Assembly (NCBI GenBank): GCA_004292745.1
Contig: RDXH01000013.1
Location: forward strand, 1-46,824
Reading direction: 5' to 3'
Length of the DNA stretch: 46,824 nt
Source of the DNA: Oscillatoriales cyanobacterium
GTDB lineage: Bacteria > Cyanobacteriota > Cyanobacteriia > Cyanobacteriales > Microcoleaceae
The notes beneath the pieces were generated by a model that saw only the letters and a program-made list of their open reading frames with translations, was not told the DNA's origin and did no database searches. Below, in pieces: positions 35,154 to 44,627 of this stretch (positions are counted from its first letter, which is position 1; each line of letters begins with the position of its first letter). A program made the position numbers and the translations under genes.

Positions 35154-36023
35154 TTACCTATTTTGTGCTTCCTGTTGGGCTTTTTCGCTATTTTGGCGAT
35201 AAAGTGCCACCCGGTTGCTAGCCGTTGTGAAACGGGGATGTTTCGATGGTACCGAGGCCATTAAATCCGAAGCTTGCTGCCACTTAGCGGCCACAACTAA
35301 CCAATCCGGTCGTGATTGGGCACTTTTGCCTTCGGCGGCTGCTTGTTCTGCCAACCGCACGGCTTGTGCAAAAGAGTCGGAGTTTCCAGTCTCGCGAGCA
35401 ATTTTCTGTGGAGGAGTCGGCCCGGAGGGAATCGGAGTAACAGTAGCTTGGGTAGTAGCGGCTGTAGTATTGAGCGATGGAGAATTGAAACCTTTGTAGA
35501 TAGCTGCAACGGCGACGAGTAACAACACGCTCAGGGCGATACCACCAATGATGCCGCGCTGAAATTGTCGCGGTTCCTGCATCGACCGTCCATGCTGTTT
35601 CGCCATTTTGGGCAAAGCCGGTTGCTGACCTTGGCGCTCGGTTTGGGCGATGGCGAAACGCTGCCAAAAATGGACTTTTCTGAGTTTAATCTCTTGACAC
35701 CACAGCAGTTGATTTTCCGGGTCTCGGCGAATTTCTTCGAGCCACAGCAGTTGGTGTTCTCGGACAATCCGGCTGTTGATATTGACTCGGCGAATATTTC
35801 GGGGGGAAAGTTGCTCCAAAATTTCCCGGATGCGGGAGACCAAGCTAGACTGTTCTAGCAAATCGGCTGTGGCAGATTCGCACAGCAGTTGGAGTACCCC
35901 ATCGGCAAACACGGCTCTAGTTCTAACGCCTATCTGTGCAAGTCGATCGTTGAGGATTTGAATAATCGCTGCCACAGACCCCTCACGGGCTTGTCGGGCA
36001 ATATCATCTACTGTATTCACCAT
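35154..36023 (-). CDS. Hypothetical single-TM cyanobacterial protein
   Basis: The protein is 289 aa. The N-terminal ~135 residues (ARQAREGSVAAIIQILNDRL; RAVFADGVLQLLCESA) are a compact cytoplasmic domain of a type found in cyanobacteria. A TM helix follows at ~158-178 (GIIGGIALSVLLLVAVAAIY) and then a Thr/Pro-rich linker. A C-terminal ~80-residue helical region (FAQAVRLAEQAAAEGKSAQ; KWQQASDLMASV) resembles a TPR-like pair. Function is unknown. Start ATG 36023. Confidence 0.75.
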   Translation of the reverse strand: MVNTVDDIARQAREGSVAAIIQILNDRLAQIGVRTRAVFADGVLQLLCESATADLLEQSSLVSRIREILEQLSPRNIRRVNINSRIVREHQLLWLEEIRRDPENQLLWCQEIKLRKVHFWQRFAIAQTERQGQQPALPKMAKQHGRSMQEPRQFQRGIIGGIALSVLLLVAVAAIYKGFNSPSLNTTAATTQATVTPIPSGPTPPQKIARETGNSDSFAQAVRLAEQAAAEGKSAQSRPDWLVVAAKWQQASDLMASVPSKHPRFTTASNRVALYRQNSEKAQQEAQNR

Positions 36024-36178
36024 AAAGAGTTGACGCTTAGCAATCTGTTAATTTTTAACCAAACTTTCGGAGCTAAATTTTTATTCATACAGATTACCAT
36101 TGACACTCCCAGGTTAAAATAGACATCTGACTTGACCAGCATGACTAAAGCATCTTTGAGGCTAACTGAAAATAAACT

Positions 36179-36724
36179 ATGGGTAAAGTAATTAGCGGTC
36201 AAATTTTTGTGGTAGATGACAACATCGATACAGATCAAATTATCCCAGCCGAATACCTGACTTTGGTTCCCTCGAAGCCGGATGAGTACGATAAACTTGG
36301 CAGTTACGCCATGATTGGGTTGCCCGATCGCTATGGTAAGTTTATGGAACCGGGTGAAATGAAAACCCGCTATCAGATTATCATTGCTGGGGAAAATTTT
36401 GGCTGCGGTTCTTCGCGAGAACACGCTCCCATCGCTCTTGGGGCTGCTGGGGTGAAAGCTGTGGTAGCTTTGTCCTACGCCCGCATTTTCTTTCGCAATT
36501 GTTCGGCTACTGGTGAATTATATCCGATCGAATCAGCCGATCGACTCTGCGATTTGTTGGCTACTGGCCAAGAAGTGACCATCGACTTTACAGCAGAGAA
36601 AATTATCAACCACACTCTAGATTGCACCTATGACCTCAAACCTTTAGGAGAAGTAGGCCCAGTCATTGATGCCGGCGGACTCTTTGCTTACGCACGTCAG
36701 ACGGGAATGATTGCTAGTCGTTAA
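36179..36724 (+). CDS. leuD: 3-isopropylmalate dehydratase small subunit
   Basis: The protein is 181 aa, the aconitase swivel domain: GQIFVVDDNIDTDQIIPAEYL, FGCGSSREHAPIALGAAGVKAVVA and RIFFRNCSATGELYP. With LeuC (not in the window) it isomerises isopropylmalate in leucine synthesis. Its length is normal for the short LeuD form. Start ATG 36179. Confidence 0.94.
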   Translation: MGKVISGQIFVVDDNIDTDQIIPAEYLTLVPSKPDEYDKLGSYAMIGLPDRYGKFMEPGEMKTRYQIIIAGENFGCGSSREHAPIALGAAGVKAVVALSYARIFFRNCSATGELYPIESADRLCDLLATGQEVTIDFTAEKIINHTLDCTYDLKPLGEVGPVIDAGGLFAYARQTGMIASR

Positions 36725-36780
36725 CTGCTAACTGTTAACTGTTGAGGGTTGACCTTCAGCCCACAGCTAACAGTCAACAA

Positions 36781-37365
36781 TTAAGGTTTTAAGGCGATCG
36801 CCGTGACAATTGTCCACCCATCAACTAAGAGTAACAGCAGGGTACATAAGAGCAAAATCAAATACATCCAAGGCTGAGACAAAGGGCGGACATCTGTAGT
36901 ATCAATGCCTGTTTTTGCTTCAACTAAACGGACTAATTTGGCAAATCCCGCCACTCGCATGGGTAACAAATAACCCTCTCCCGAATGACTCAAAAAATAA
37001 TAAACTAAACCACCTTGACCAGTCGATCGAGGTTTAAGAGCTTTGACCTCTGTCCAAGCTAAAGACCAACCTCTGCGAAATACTTTGGGAAACCAGTTGG
37101 GATAAGTTACTTGAATTTCCTGGTCATTCACAATTACCCTTTCGCTAAGTACGCCATACAAACCCACAGCGCCGATTACAATTCCCGCCCAAATAATATT
37201 AGCAGGCACCGGTGCTGCCGTTGCTGCGGACAAAAAAGGTAAGGGAATTGTTAAGGCTGCATACAAACTCAAAAGGGTGATTCTAATTAAAGGAGAAAGC
37301 CGGAATACCGCAGGTTCAAATAGGGGAGTAGAGGATAATGGCGATTCCATCGGTGGTACTGACAT
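36781..37365 (-). CDS. Hypothetical membrane protein with four TM helices
   Basis: About 194 aa from ATG 37365 (MSVPPMES); an upstream in-frame TTG at 37443 is unlikely. Hydrophobic spans occur near residues 22-47, 54-72 and 167-188, separated by a polar middle domain (VNDQEIQVTYPNWFPKVFRRGW; GYLLPMRVAGFAKLVRLVE) that resembles a bacterial PH-type fold. I count three to four spans. No family is named with confidence; it looks cyanobacterial. Its 3' end faces leuD across a short GTTAACTG-type repeat. Confidence 0.7.
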   Translation of the reverse strand: MSVPPMESPLSSTPLFEPAVFRLSPLIRITLLSLYAALTIPLPFLSAATAAPVPANIIWAGIVIGAVGLYGVLSERVIVNDQEIQVTYPNWFPKVFRRGWSLAWTEVKALKPRSTGQGGLVYYFLSHSGEGYLLPMRVAGFAKLVRLVEAKTGIDTTDVRPLSQPWMYLILLLCTLLLLLVDGWTIVTAIALKP

Positions 37366-37544
37366 GGTTGAACTAAGAACGGGTTTTATAGAAAGATTAT
37401 CGGCGATCGAGCAAAAGTCTGTACAAAAAACTGCTCTTACCAATTTCAGATCGAGTAAGAGCAGATTTTGTACAAGGTTTATTTGTTAAATGGAAAATTT
37501 ATTAACTTCCTGATCCCTGAGAAGTCCCCAATCCTAGAACTACC

Positions 37545-37934
37545 TTAATCGACGGCTGTTAACGCCGGTACTGTTAAAGGCTCTGAGGTTTCTTTAGATT
37601 TGGAGCGGGCTGTAGTTGAGGCGCGATCGATCTTACTTTCCGGTCTCGATCTGGTAGCATTGATAGGAGAGTAGGGACCTTCATTAATCTGCAAGCGATC
37701 GCAAGGGATCGTATCAGACAAAATTGCACTCGCCATCATCCCAGTGTGAATTTCCAACATTGCTGCTGTCATTGCTTCAAACACTAAGCGCTGACCGGGA
37801 AATACCACTCGTTCAAAATACCAGTTAGGAATGTTGGTGATGCGGGAAATTTGAATTTGACTGGTGGCGTTGACGTAGCAGCAGAGAATTTTGCTGTCGG
37901 CGTCTGAGGGTAGTGGGTCAAGAATTTGAGCCAT
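37545..37934 (-). CDS. DUF1830 domain protein
   Basis: The protein is 129 aa. The first ~85 residues match DUF1830: ILCCYVNATSQIQISRITN, NWYFERVVFPGQRLVFEA and LEIHTGMMASAILSDTIPC. The C-terminus is polar and probably disordered. The family is small, restricted largely to cyanobacteria, and of unknown function. Start ATG 37934. Confidence 0.85.
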   Translation of the reverse strand: MAQILDPLPSDADSKILCCYVNATSQIQISRITNIPNWYFERVVFPGQRLVFEAMTAAMLEIHTGMMASAILSDTIPCDRLQINEGPYSPINATRSRPESKIDRASTTARSKSKETSEPLTVPALTAVD

Positions 37935-38299
37935 AACTGGTAGAGAGCCTTGGATAAAAGTTTTCGTTATCTTTCAAAATTAACACTTTGCGATCCCGCA
38001 TTGTTGTAATGCGGACTACCAATTCCCTAGCACCTTAAGAGACTATAGTGCCGATTGAGGCAGAAAAAACACGATATTAAGTGCGATCGTCAATTTTTTA
38101 TCAACCTTAGCTGTAATTAATTTAAAAATCCCCTATTTTATCGTCCTCCAGCTCAGCCACGCCAACAGGCTCTGCTTTACTCCGCTTAGGAAAATTTTAA
38201 AATATTTAATCTTAAATTACCAAAATTAGAGAGATTGTAAAGTTATATTAAAAGAATATTAACACAGTCAAAAAACTAGCAATTTAGGATGTGGCAATC
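37935..38299. other. 365-bp gap upstream of the B12/radical SAM gene
   Basis: AT-rich region (TTTTAAAATATTTAATC) with no gene, tRNA or known riboswitch that I can support. It probably carries divergent promoters for DUF1830 and the radical SAM gene. Confidence 0.4.
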
Positions 38300-39889
38300 A
38301 TGGAAAACCCAGAAAACCGAGAAAACCGAGTCCTGTATGTTCGCCTCCCTTGTAATCCCATTTTCCCGATCGGAGTTGTGTACCTTTCCGATCACATCCA
38401 TAAGCTGTTTCCCGATGTCCAACAACGGATTTTCGATGTAGGTGCAGTACCGCCCTTAGATTACGCCAAGGCTCTCGACGTCGCCGTCGATGAATTTCAA
38501 CCAACCCTCCTAGTTTTCTCCTGGCGAGACATTCAAATTTACGCACCTGTAGGTGGTAGAGGCGGCAATCCCCTGCAAAATGCCTTTGAGTTTTACTACG
38601 CCAACAATCCCCTGGTTAAAATGCGGGGAGCATTGGGAGGATTACGTTTAGCCGTGTCTTACTATACGGAACTCTGGCGCAATTTGGGGTTGGTGAAGCG
38701 GGGATTGCATCGGGCCCGGAAATACCGTCCCGAAGCTCGTGCAGTCGTCGGTGGCGGTGCTGTGAGCGTGTTTTATGAGCAGTTGGGACGCAGTTTACCC
38801 AAGGGGACTGTGGTTTCGGTGGGGGAAGGCGAGGCGCTGCTGGAGAAGTTGATTAAAGGCGAGGATTTAGCCCAGGAAAGGTGTTATGTAGTAGGTGAGA
38901 CAGTGCCGCGCGATCGACTAATTCACGAAAAGCCCGCCAATATCGAGAAAACTGCCTGTAATTATCAGTACATCGAGACCATTTGGCCCGAATTTTCCTA
39001 TTATCTACAGGATAGGGACTTCTACATCGGCGTCCAAACCAAGCGCGGCTGTCCTCACAACTGCTGTTACTGCATTTACACGGTGATTGAAGGTAAGCAA
39101 GTGCGGATCAATCCAGCGGATGAGGTGGTGGCGGAGATGAGACAATTGTACGATCGAGGTATCCGCAACTTCTGGTTTACCGACGCTCAATTTATCCCCG
39201 CCCGCAAATTCATTGATGACGCCGTTGAACTCTTGCAAAAAATCATCGCCGCGGGCATGACTGACATCCACTGGGCTGCTTACATCCGTGCGGACAATCT
39301 CACACCAGAATTGTGCGATTTGATGGTAAAAACGGGAATGAATTACTTTGAAATTGGCATCACCAGCGGTTCCCAAGAATTAGTGCGCAAAATGCGTATG
39401 GGTTATAACTTACGAGTTGTTTTGGAAAATTGCCGCGATTTAAAAGCCGCCGGTTTCAACGATGTTGTTTCCGTAAACTACTCCTTTAATGTGATGGATG
39501 AAACCTTTGAAACCATCCGCCAAACCATTGCTTATCACCGGGAATTGGAGCGGATTTTTGGAGCGGACAAAGTAGAGCCAGCGATTTTCTTTATCGGGTT
39601 ACAGCCCCACACAATTTTGGAAGAATACGCCTTTAAACAGGAGATTTTGCAACCTGGTTATGACCCGATGAGTTTGATGCCTTGGACAGCACGGAAATTG
39701 CTGTGGAATCCTGAGCCTTTGGGTTCGTTTTTCGGTCAAATTTGTTTGGAAGCTTGGCAGCGAAATTCCAATGATTTCGGCAGAGAAGTGATGGCTATTT
39801 TGGAGGAAAAATTGGGTTGTGCTGACTTGGAAGAGGCTTTGAGTGCCCCGGTAGAAGTTAAACAAAAACAGCTAACATCGGTTAGTTAA
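38300..39889 (+). CDS. B12-binding-domain radical SAM protein
   Basis: About 529 aa from ATG 38300, placed 10 nt after AGGA; a GTG at 38291 is too close to that site. An N-terminal cobalamin-binding-like region (PIFPIGVVYLSDHIHKLFP; TLLVFSWRDIQIYAPVGGRG) is followed by the radical SAM core with GCPHNCCYCIYT (Cys-x3-Cys-x2-Cys), and then YFEIGITSGSQELVRKMR. The order and size fit the B12-radical SAM superfamily of methyltransferases and ring-forming enzymes. The DxHxxG cobalamin motif is not seen, so it may not bind B12. Substrate unknown; it stands alone, followed by a terminator-like hairpin. Confidence 0.88.
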   Translation: MENPENRENRVLYVRLPCNPIFPIGVVYLSDHIHKLFPDVQQRIFDVGAVPPLDYAKALDVAVDEFQPTLLVFSWRDIQIYAPVGGRGGNPLQNAFEFYYANNPLVKMRGALGGLRLAVSYYTELWRNLGLVKRGLHRARKYRPEARAVVGGGAVSVFYEQLGRSLPKGTVVSVGEGEALLEKLIKGEDLAQERCYVVGETVPRDRLIHEKPANIEKTACNYQYIETIWPEFSYYLQDRDFYIGVQTKRGCPHNCCYCIYTVIEGKQVRINPADEVVAEMRQLYDRGIRNFWFTDAQFIPARKFIDDAVELLQKIIAAGMTDIHWAAYIRADNLTPELCDLMVKTGMNYFEIGITSGSQELVRKMRMGYNLRVVLENCRDLKAAGFNDVVSVNYSFNVMDETFETIRQTIAYHRELERIFGADKVEPAIFFIGLQPHTILEEYAFKQEILQPGYDPMSLMPWTARKLLWNPEPLGSFFGQICLEAWQRNSNDFGREVMAILEEKLGCADLEEALSAPVEVKQKQLTSVS

Positions 39890-39924
39890 TCACAGGTTAG
39901 CAGTCAGGAGTTTAGTCCTGAAAA

Positions 39925-39968
39925 TGGGGAAAAGGAAATCATATATATTTTCTATTTCCCCGATTTTT
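39925..39968 (+). terminator. Terminator-like hairpin after the radical SAM gene
   Basis: GGGGAAAAGGAAA pairs with TTTTCTATTTCCCC around an AT loop and is followed by CGATTTTTAG. A smaller CAGGA / TCCTG hairpin (39904-39920) precedes it. Confidence 0.55.
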
Positions 39969-40089
39969 AGATACAGATCAACCGCCAAGGCTGAGACACA
40001 GGAATTATCAGAAATTTATCATAAACCCACGCCAGGACTGATTACCAACCTTGCGGACTTGTTGTTACACAAATTAGGAGCTAAAAACC

Positions 40090-40992
40090 ATGAGTTTTAT
40101 TGACCCTAGAACAGATTTTGCCTTTAAAAAAATATTTGCTTCCGCCGAAAGCAAACCCATTCTGATTAGTTTTCTCAATGGCTTGATTTATCAAGGCAAT
40201 CCCACTATTCAAGATTTGCAAATTATCGATCCCTATCAAGCCGGAAAATTAATGGGCTTGAAAGACACCTACTTAGATGTCAAAGCAACTCTCGATAACG
40301 GCACGATTGTTGTCATCGAAATGCAAGTTTTGAATGTGAAAGCTTTTGAAAAAAGAATTGCCTACAATGCAGCAAAAGCCTATGCCAATCAACTGATGAC
40401 TGGTAAAGGATACCTACAATTAGACCCGGTAATTGCGTTGACAATTACCGATTTTACTTTGTTTAATAACACCAATAAAGTAATTTCTCGCTTTTCTTTT
40501 AGGGAGGAGGAAGAACATTTTGATTATCTGTTTCCGGTGATGACTCTGATTTTTGTGGAATTACCGAAATTCAATAAATCTCTTGCCGAGTTAGAATCTC
40601 TGGCTGACAAGTGGATTTATTTTATCAAGGAAGCGCCAAGTTTGGAAATGGTTCCAGAATCCTTGGAAACTAATTCAGCAATTCAGCAAGCTTTCAGTAT
40701 TGCTAACAGTACAAATCTCAGCAGGCAGGAATTAGATGAATTGGAGGCCCAGGTGTTTTATTTTCAAGATCAACAGAGGTTTAGAGAAGAAGCTTTAGAA
40801 GCAGGGTTGCAGCAGGGGTTGCAGCAGGGGAAAAGCAATCTGGTGCTGCGTTTGCTAACACAAAAACTCGGAACTTTGGAGGAGTCAATCCAAGCTAGAG
40901 TTTTACAGTTGTCAAGCGAGAAGTTAGATAGTTTAACGGAATGTTTGTTCGATTTTAATACGGTAGATAATCTGGTGAATTGGTTGCAATGA
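40090..40992 (+). CDS. Rpn-family PD-(D/E)XK nuclease (transposase-like)
   Basis: The protein is 300 aa. The N-terminus FIDPRTDFAFKKIFAS and the following TYLDVKATLDNGTIVVIEMQV (Asp ... Glu-x-Gln) form the Rpn/YhgA PD-(D/E)XK core. The C-terminus has a short duplicated EAGLQQGLQQGKSN stretch and a helical end typical of the family. Rpn proteins promote recA-independent recombination and some act in phage defence. An AGGAG site sits 11 nt before ATG 40090. No mobile-element ends were found around it. Confidence 0.9.
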   Translation: MSFIDPRTDFAFKKIFASAESKPILISFLNGLIYQGNPTIQDLQIIDPYQAGKLMGLKDTYLDVKATLDNGTIVVIEMQVLNVKAFEKRIAYNAAKAYANQLMTGKGYLQLDPVIALTITDFTLFNNTNKVISRFSFREEEEHFDYLFPVMTLIFVELPKFNKSLAELESLADKWIYFIKEAPSLEMVPESLETNSAIQQAFSIANSTNLSRQELDELEAQVFYFQDQQRFREEALEAGLQQGLQQGKSNLVLRLLTQKLGTLEESIQARVLQLSSEKLDSLTECLFDFNTVDNLVNWLQ

Positions 40993-41018
40993 AAAAATAG
41001 CATCCCAAGCTTTCGGAA

Positions 41019-41435
41019 TTAATGTATAGGTTGCGTAAGTCCTGTCTGATTTAAATACCGTTCAATCAGGACGATCGCCACTATATCATCTACGGGTCGC
41101 GGTGGCGTCCGCATTCCCAGCGGAATCAAGCGATTAAGTCCCGTCGCAGGGTACATTTGCCAGTAACGTTCCTTTGCTTCTAAACTGCTGTATCTCTCGT
41201 CAATCTGAATAATTGCGATGGAGGGTGACAAACTCTGGGTAAGTTTTTGTTTCCATTTCTTAGAAGTTGTTTGATCTCCCATTACCAATAAGTCAATGGG
41301 AAACTGTTCGCACAGAGATTGAATAGTTGAAATTGCACTTTCGGAGGGTACAACTTGATGGTAGGAGATATTATTATCTGTACCCATGACGGCGACACCG
41401 CATTTGTCTTTACCTGGATCGAAACCTAAAATCAT
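41019..41435 (-). CDS. YqgF/RuvX-like RNase H-fold protein
   Basis: The protein is 138 aa. It has MILGFDPGKDKCGVAVMG (first catalytic Asp), VMGDQT, IDERYSSLEAKERY and DDIVAIVLIERY, matching the acidic residues of the YqgF fold (pre-16S rRNA nuclease, Holliday-junction-resolvase-like). Sequence is diverged from standard RuvX, so it may be the cyanobacterial paralogue rather than the essential rRNA enzyme. It is convergent with the Rpn gene. Confidence 0.85.
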   Translation of the reverse strand: MILGFDPGKDKCGVAVMGTDNNISYHQVVPSESAISTIQSLCEQFPIDLLVMGDQTTSKKWKQKLTQSLSPSIAIIQIDERYSSLEAKERYWQMYPATGLNRLIPLGMRTPPRPVDDIVAIVLIERYLNQTGLTQPIH

Positions 41436-41636
41436 AGTTATTTAGTTATGGGTTAGCAATGAGAGCTATTCCTGTTGATTTGTCCTTGTTTTGTTTATAA
41501 AAATTTGCAGATTATGACAGCAATTTTACTTGACTTTTTTGTAGGATTGACCTATTATAGCATCATGGGAATCTGTGCGGTCATATAATGTAGTCCCAGA
41601 CCAGTTAGCTTCAGTTCGCTAGCCTTAATTCTGCGG

Positions 41637-41696
41637 TAGGGGCGGGTTTTACCCACCATCTATGTTGGAAACCAACAACATCATAAACCCGCCCCT
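41637..41696. repeat. Interspersed palindromic repeat, AGGGGCGGGTTT ends
   Basis: AGGGGCGGGTTT is inverted at 41685-41696 (AAACCCGCCCCT). A relative at ~41776-41838 (GGGGGCGGGTT, GATTGTTTGTTAGTCTC, CCAGCCCCTACA) shares its centre with the tandem repeat at 1812-2035. These repeats fill the gene-free gap 41436-41895. Confidence 0.7.
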
Positions 41697-41775
41697 CATC
41701 ACTCTCATCACAAAACGTGAATATACATTATTTTGTGGGTGGCGCATCGGGTTAATCTGGGTGATTGGTTGGGTG

Positions 41776-41838
41776 GGGGCGGGTTGATATAGATTGTTTG
41801 TTAGTCTCAAATATTATTTGTAAAACCAGCCCCTACAG
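41776..41838. repeat. Repeat related to the 1812-2035 family
   Basis: It has the G-rich left edge, the GATTGTTTGT centre and the CCCCTACA right edge of the family seen at 1812-2035, with several changes. Confidence 0.6.
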
Positions 41839-41895
41839 CAAAGGAAACCGGATTTTTGATGACGATGGTGTGTCGAATAAATCTAGATAAACTTC

Positions 41896-43581
41896 TTACA
41901 ATTTCTGTTGTCCTGTCCGAAAAACAACTATTCCATTCTCTACAGCAACTAGATCTATTTTCAGCGGACCGGCGATATATGTGACATCAGTGGCGATCGC
42001 CTGAACCTCCAAAGGTTTATCATATTGTTGCAGGCGATCGACAAAACTAGCCACTGTTTCAATCCGATTATCGGCAACTTGGACTCTACCACCCACAACA
42101 CCAATCAAACGAGCGCGAAATTGGCAAGCTTCAATTAATTGCTGCAATTGCTGTCTTACCTGTTCGTCTTTTAAGACTAGGGGATCGATAGAAACTCCTG
42201 CAATCACATCTCCAGCCCGGAATACAACTCGATTGATTTCGGCTTCGGCAAATACTTTGATGCGCTTTTCTTCCCGCAGGTAGTTAGCCCCGGCTACAAT
42301 TCTGACTACATAATCTTGACCGTCTTTTATTTGATTAATGAGTTGTTCAATTTCGGCATTGGTAATTTGAACTATCTGCTCTTTTACCTTTGTATTTCCA
42401 GGCTGCATGAGTCCGACTGTGGTTTTATTTGCTTCTTGCAATAGTCGATCGATGGCGCGACTGGCTAAGGCGGGTTCGGCGATGCTAACAACTCCCGCAG
42501 CTAAAATTTGGCCGCGTCTGATGGCAACAGTCCCCTCGCGAATTGCCTGAAAGTCTCTTTCTAAAACTTGTACTTGCTGTTGCAATAAAGCTTGTTGCTG
42601 TTCCAGTTGTGTTTGTTGTTCTGCTAGGGTTTCTAAGAGAGCTTCTCTTTCGGCAATTACTTTGTCTCGCTCGACTATAGCTCGATCGCGATCGGCTAGA
42701 TTTTGAACCCGCTGGGCAATTTCCTTGTCTCGTTGAGCAATTAGTTCGTTGCGCGATCCAATTTCCTGGTCTCGCTTGGCAATTTCTCCCTCTCGTTTGG
42801 CAATTTCTTTGTCCCGCTGGGCAATTTCTTGGTCCCGTTGGGCAATTTGAGTTTTTACTCGTTCTCGTTGTTCAATTAACTGTTGTCGTTCGGTTTGTAG
42901 TTGGGTGATTTCTGAGCCTAAAGCTGTTTTTTGAGTAGAAACTGTTTTCAATTGATTTTCAGTGCGATCGAGCTGAGCTTGTGTGCTGGCTTTGGCTACT
43001 TCCACAATCGTCAGTTGTTCTTCAGTGCGCAACTTAGCAGCTTCCATTGTCGCAAGCTGTTTTTCGGTTTGAGATTTAGCCGCTTCTACCTGACTCAGTT
43101 GCTGTTGAGTTTTGGACTTAGCAGCTTCGACATTATTGAGTTGGGCTCGCAGGGACTTTAATTTGGTTTGGGTCTCGGCTTGCTCGGCATTAGCCGCTTG
43201 CAACGAACGATTAATCTCTTCTAAATTGGCCTTAGCTTGGGCTTGAGCAGCCCTAGCTTGGCTTAATTCAGTTTCAACTCGTTTTTTTTCTTCAGTGGCC
43301 AGATTGAGTTCTCTGCGGGCGTTATTGAGTCTTTTTTGAATTTCATCTATTCTAAAAACCCCTGTGCGAAGCGGCTTGCTGGTAGCAAACAAGATGCCAA
43401 GAGTTGTGGCTGATAGAATGCTACCAGCCATTACTGTCACGACAACAGCAGTATCGCGGGGGCGAAGTTTGAATAAACTTAATCTGGCCTTGCCGACTTT
43501 TGTCCCAAGGCGATCGCTGACAGTAGCGATCACACCCCCCAAAATTAAAATTACAAATACTAGGATGTATCCAGCAGTCAT
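41896..43581 (-). CDS. DUF3084 coiled-coil protein
   Basis: The protein is 561 aa. Two N-terminal TM helices (YILVFVILILGGVIATVSD and AVVVTVMAGSILSATTLGILF) flank a conserved loop KARLSLFKLRPRDTAVV. A long coiled coil (residues ~80-345) includes near-perfect 7-residue units, IAQRDQE / IAQRDKE / IAKREGE / IAKRDQE. The C-terminal ~200 residues are the globular DUF3084 domain (VRIVAGANYLREEKRIKVFAE; CQFRARLIGVVGGRV). Members are cyanobacterial and of unknown role, possibly in the cell envelope. It is downstream of ntcA on the same strand, a common arrangement. Confidence 0.92.
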   Translation of the reverse strand: MTAGYILVFVILILGGVIATVSDRLGTKVGKARLSLFKLRPRDTAVVVTVMAGSILSATTLGILFATSKPLRTGVFRIDEIQKRLNNARRELNLATEEKKRVETELSQARAAQAQAKANLEEINRSLQAANAEQAETQTKLKSLRAQLNNVEAAKSKTQQQLSQVEAAKSQTEKQLATMEAAKLRTEEQLTIVEVAKASTQAQLDRTENQLKTVSTQKTALGSEITQLQTERQQLIEQRERVKTQIAQRDQEIAQRDKEIAKREGEIAKRDQEIGSRNELIAQRDKEIAQRVQNLADRDRAIVERDKVIAEREALLETLAEQQTQLEQQQALLQQQVQVLERDFQAIREGTVAIRRGQILAAGVVSIAEPALASRAIDRLLQEANKTTVGLMQPGNTKVKEQIVQITNAEIEQLINQIKDGQDYVVRIVAGANYLREEKRIKVFAEAEINRVVFRAGDVIAGVSIDPLVLKDEQVRQQLQQLIEACQFRARLIGVVGGRVQVADNRIETVASFVDRLQQYDKPLEVQAIATDVTYIAGPLKIDLVAVENGIVVFRTGQQKL

Positions 43582-43599
43582 TCCGATTATATATTTGGG

Positions 43600-43642
43600 A
43601 TTTCGGATTTTGGATTGAATCTAAAATCCAAAATCCAAAATC
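43600..43642. repeat. GGATTTTGGATT / AATCCAAAATCC fold-back between ntcA and DUF3084
   Basis: Repeated ATCCAAA units form an imperfect palindrome just upstream of the DUF3084 start and just after the ntcA stop. It may act as a terminator-like or processing structure. Confidence 0.5.
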
Positions 43643-43658
43643 CTATAGTCTCTCGGCG

Positions 43659-44327
43659 TCAAGTGAATTGCTGGCCTAAAGCCACCGGGTTATGGACTGT
43701 GATCTTTTTCTTGTGGATCGAGATCATTTTTTCTTGTCTGAGATCCCCCAGCAAGCGAGTCACCGTTACTCGCGTTGAGCCGATCGCCTCTGCGATCGCC
43801 TGATGAGACAGCTTTAAATCAATCGTAATCCCTTCAGTACCGGGCATACCAAAATCCCGGCACAGAATCAGCAAAAAGCTGACCAATCTCGAACCCATAT
43901 CTCGGTGGGCTAGCGTTTCAATCATCATCTCAGTTTGCAAAATCCGAGAAGACAATCCCCGCAGCATCACCATGGATAAGTCTGGGTCTTCCTTGAGGGC
44001 TTTTTCCACTTGTTCGATCGGCAATGAGATCAATTCCACCGACGTAAAGGCTACCGCGTGGTAAAACCTGTCAGAGCGGTGTCCTGTAATCAGAGACAGC
44101 ACCCCAAATACGCTATTTTCGCGGAGAAGAGCAACAGTAATTTCTTCTCCTGCTTCATATACCCTGGAGAGCTTAACAGCACCTTTAATGAGAACGTAGA
44201 CGCGCTCAGCCGGGTCTCCAGGGAAAAAAATTGTCTTGCCCCGTTCAAAGGTTTCCACAATGGGTGGAAACGCCCCGCCGCTGATTTGGCGGAACACGGC
44301 TGCTAGCGGTCTATCATGGGTCACGAC
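43659..44327 (-). CDS. ntcA: Global nitrogen regulator NtcA
   Basis: 222 aa from GTG 44327, which lies 6 nt after an AAAGGA ribosome site and gives the same N-terminal length as known NtcA proteins; the TTG at 44348 would place the site inside the gene. The cyclic-nucleotide-binding-like domain ([40 protein letters not shown]) senses 2-oxoglutarate, and the HTH is [20 protein letters not shown]. The middle [20 protein letters not shown] is near-identical to the cyanobacterial consensus. It activates nitrogen-assimilation genes under ammonium limitation. A GTA-N8-TAC autoregulatory box was not found with confidence in the upstream gap. Confidence 0.97.
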   Translation of the reverse strand, partial: VVTHDRPLAAVFRQISGGAFPPIVETFERGKTIFFPGDPAERVYVLIKGAVKLSRVYEAGEEITVALLRENSVFGVLSLITGHRSDRFYHAVAFTSVELISLPIEQVEKALKEDPDLSMVMLRGLSSRILQTEMMIETLAHRDMGSRLVSFLLILCRDFGMPGTEGITIDLKLSHQAIAEAIGSTRVTVTRLLGDLRQEKMISIHKKKITVHNPVALGQQFT

Positions 44328-44627
44328 CTGATCCTTTATACTAATCAATGCTCTTTAACTTGCAGATTAACATTATTGAGTAAATATACTTCCCAAACTC
44401 CTGTATCCGGGGATTCAGTTACTTCTATCCAATGTTAAGGTAAACACGCACTGTATGATTAAATCTAGCCCTTCTCTTAAATTTCTCAATTCCGCCCCCA
44501 TGTAGCTCCACAGCAAAATTAATATTAGTTGTGTCTCAATTGTGTCTGAACCAGTTGTGTCTAAATAGGCGGGGTTGTTGAATCTAGTCAACGAGAACGG
44601 TGCAAGTTGCTTCTATATGAACTAAAA

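Noticed and set aside
38291-38300. GTG start for the B12/radical SAM gene
   Set aside because: The AGGA site lies immediately before it, leaving almost no spacer; ATG 38300 has normal spacing.
44349-44627. NtcA box GTA-N8-TAC upstream of ntcA
   Set aside because: Several GTA and TAC pieces exist, but none with the right 8-nt spacing and a suitable -10 box.
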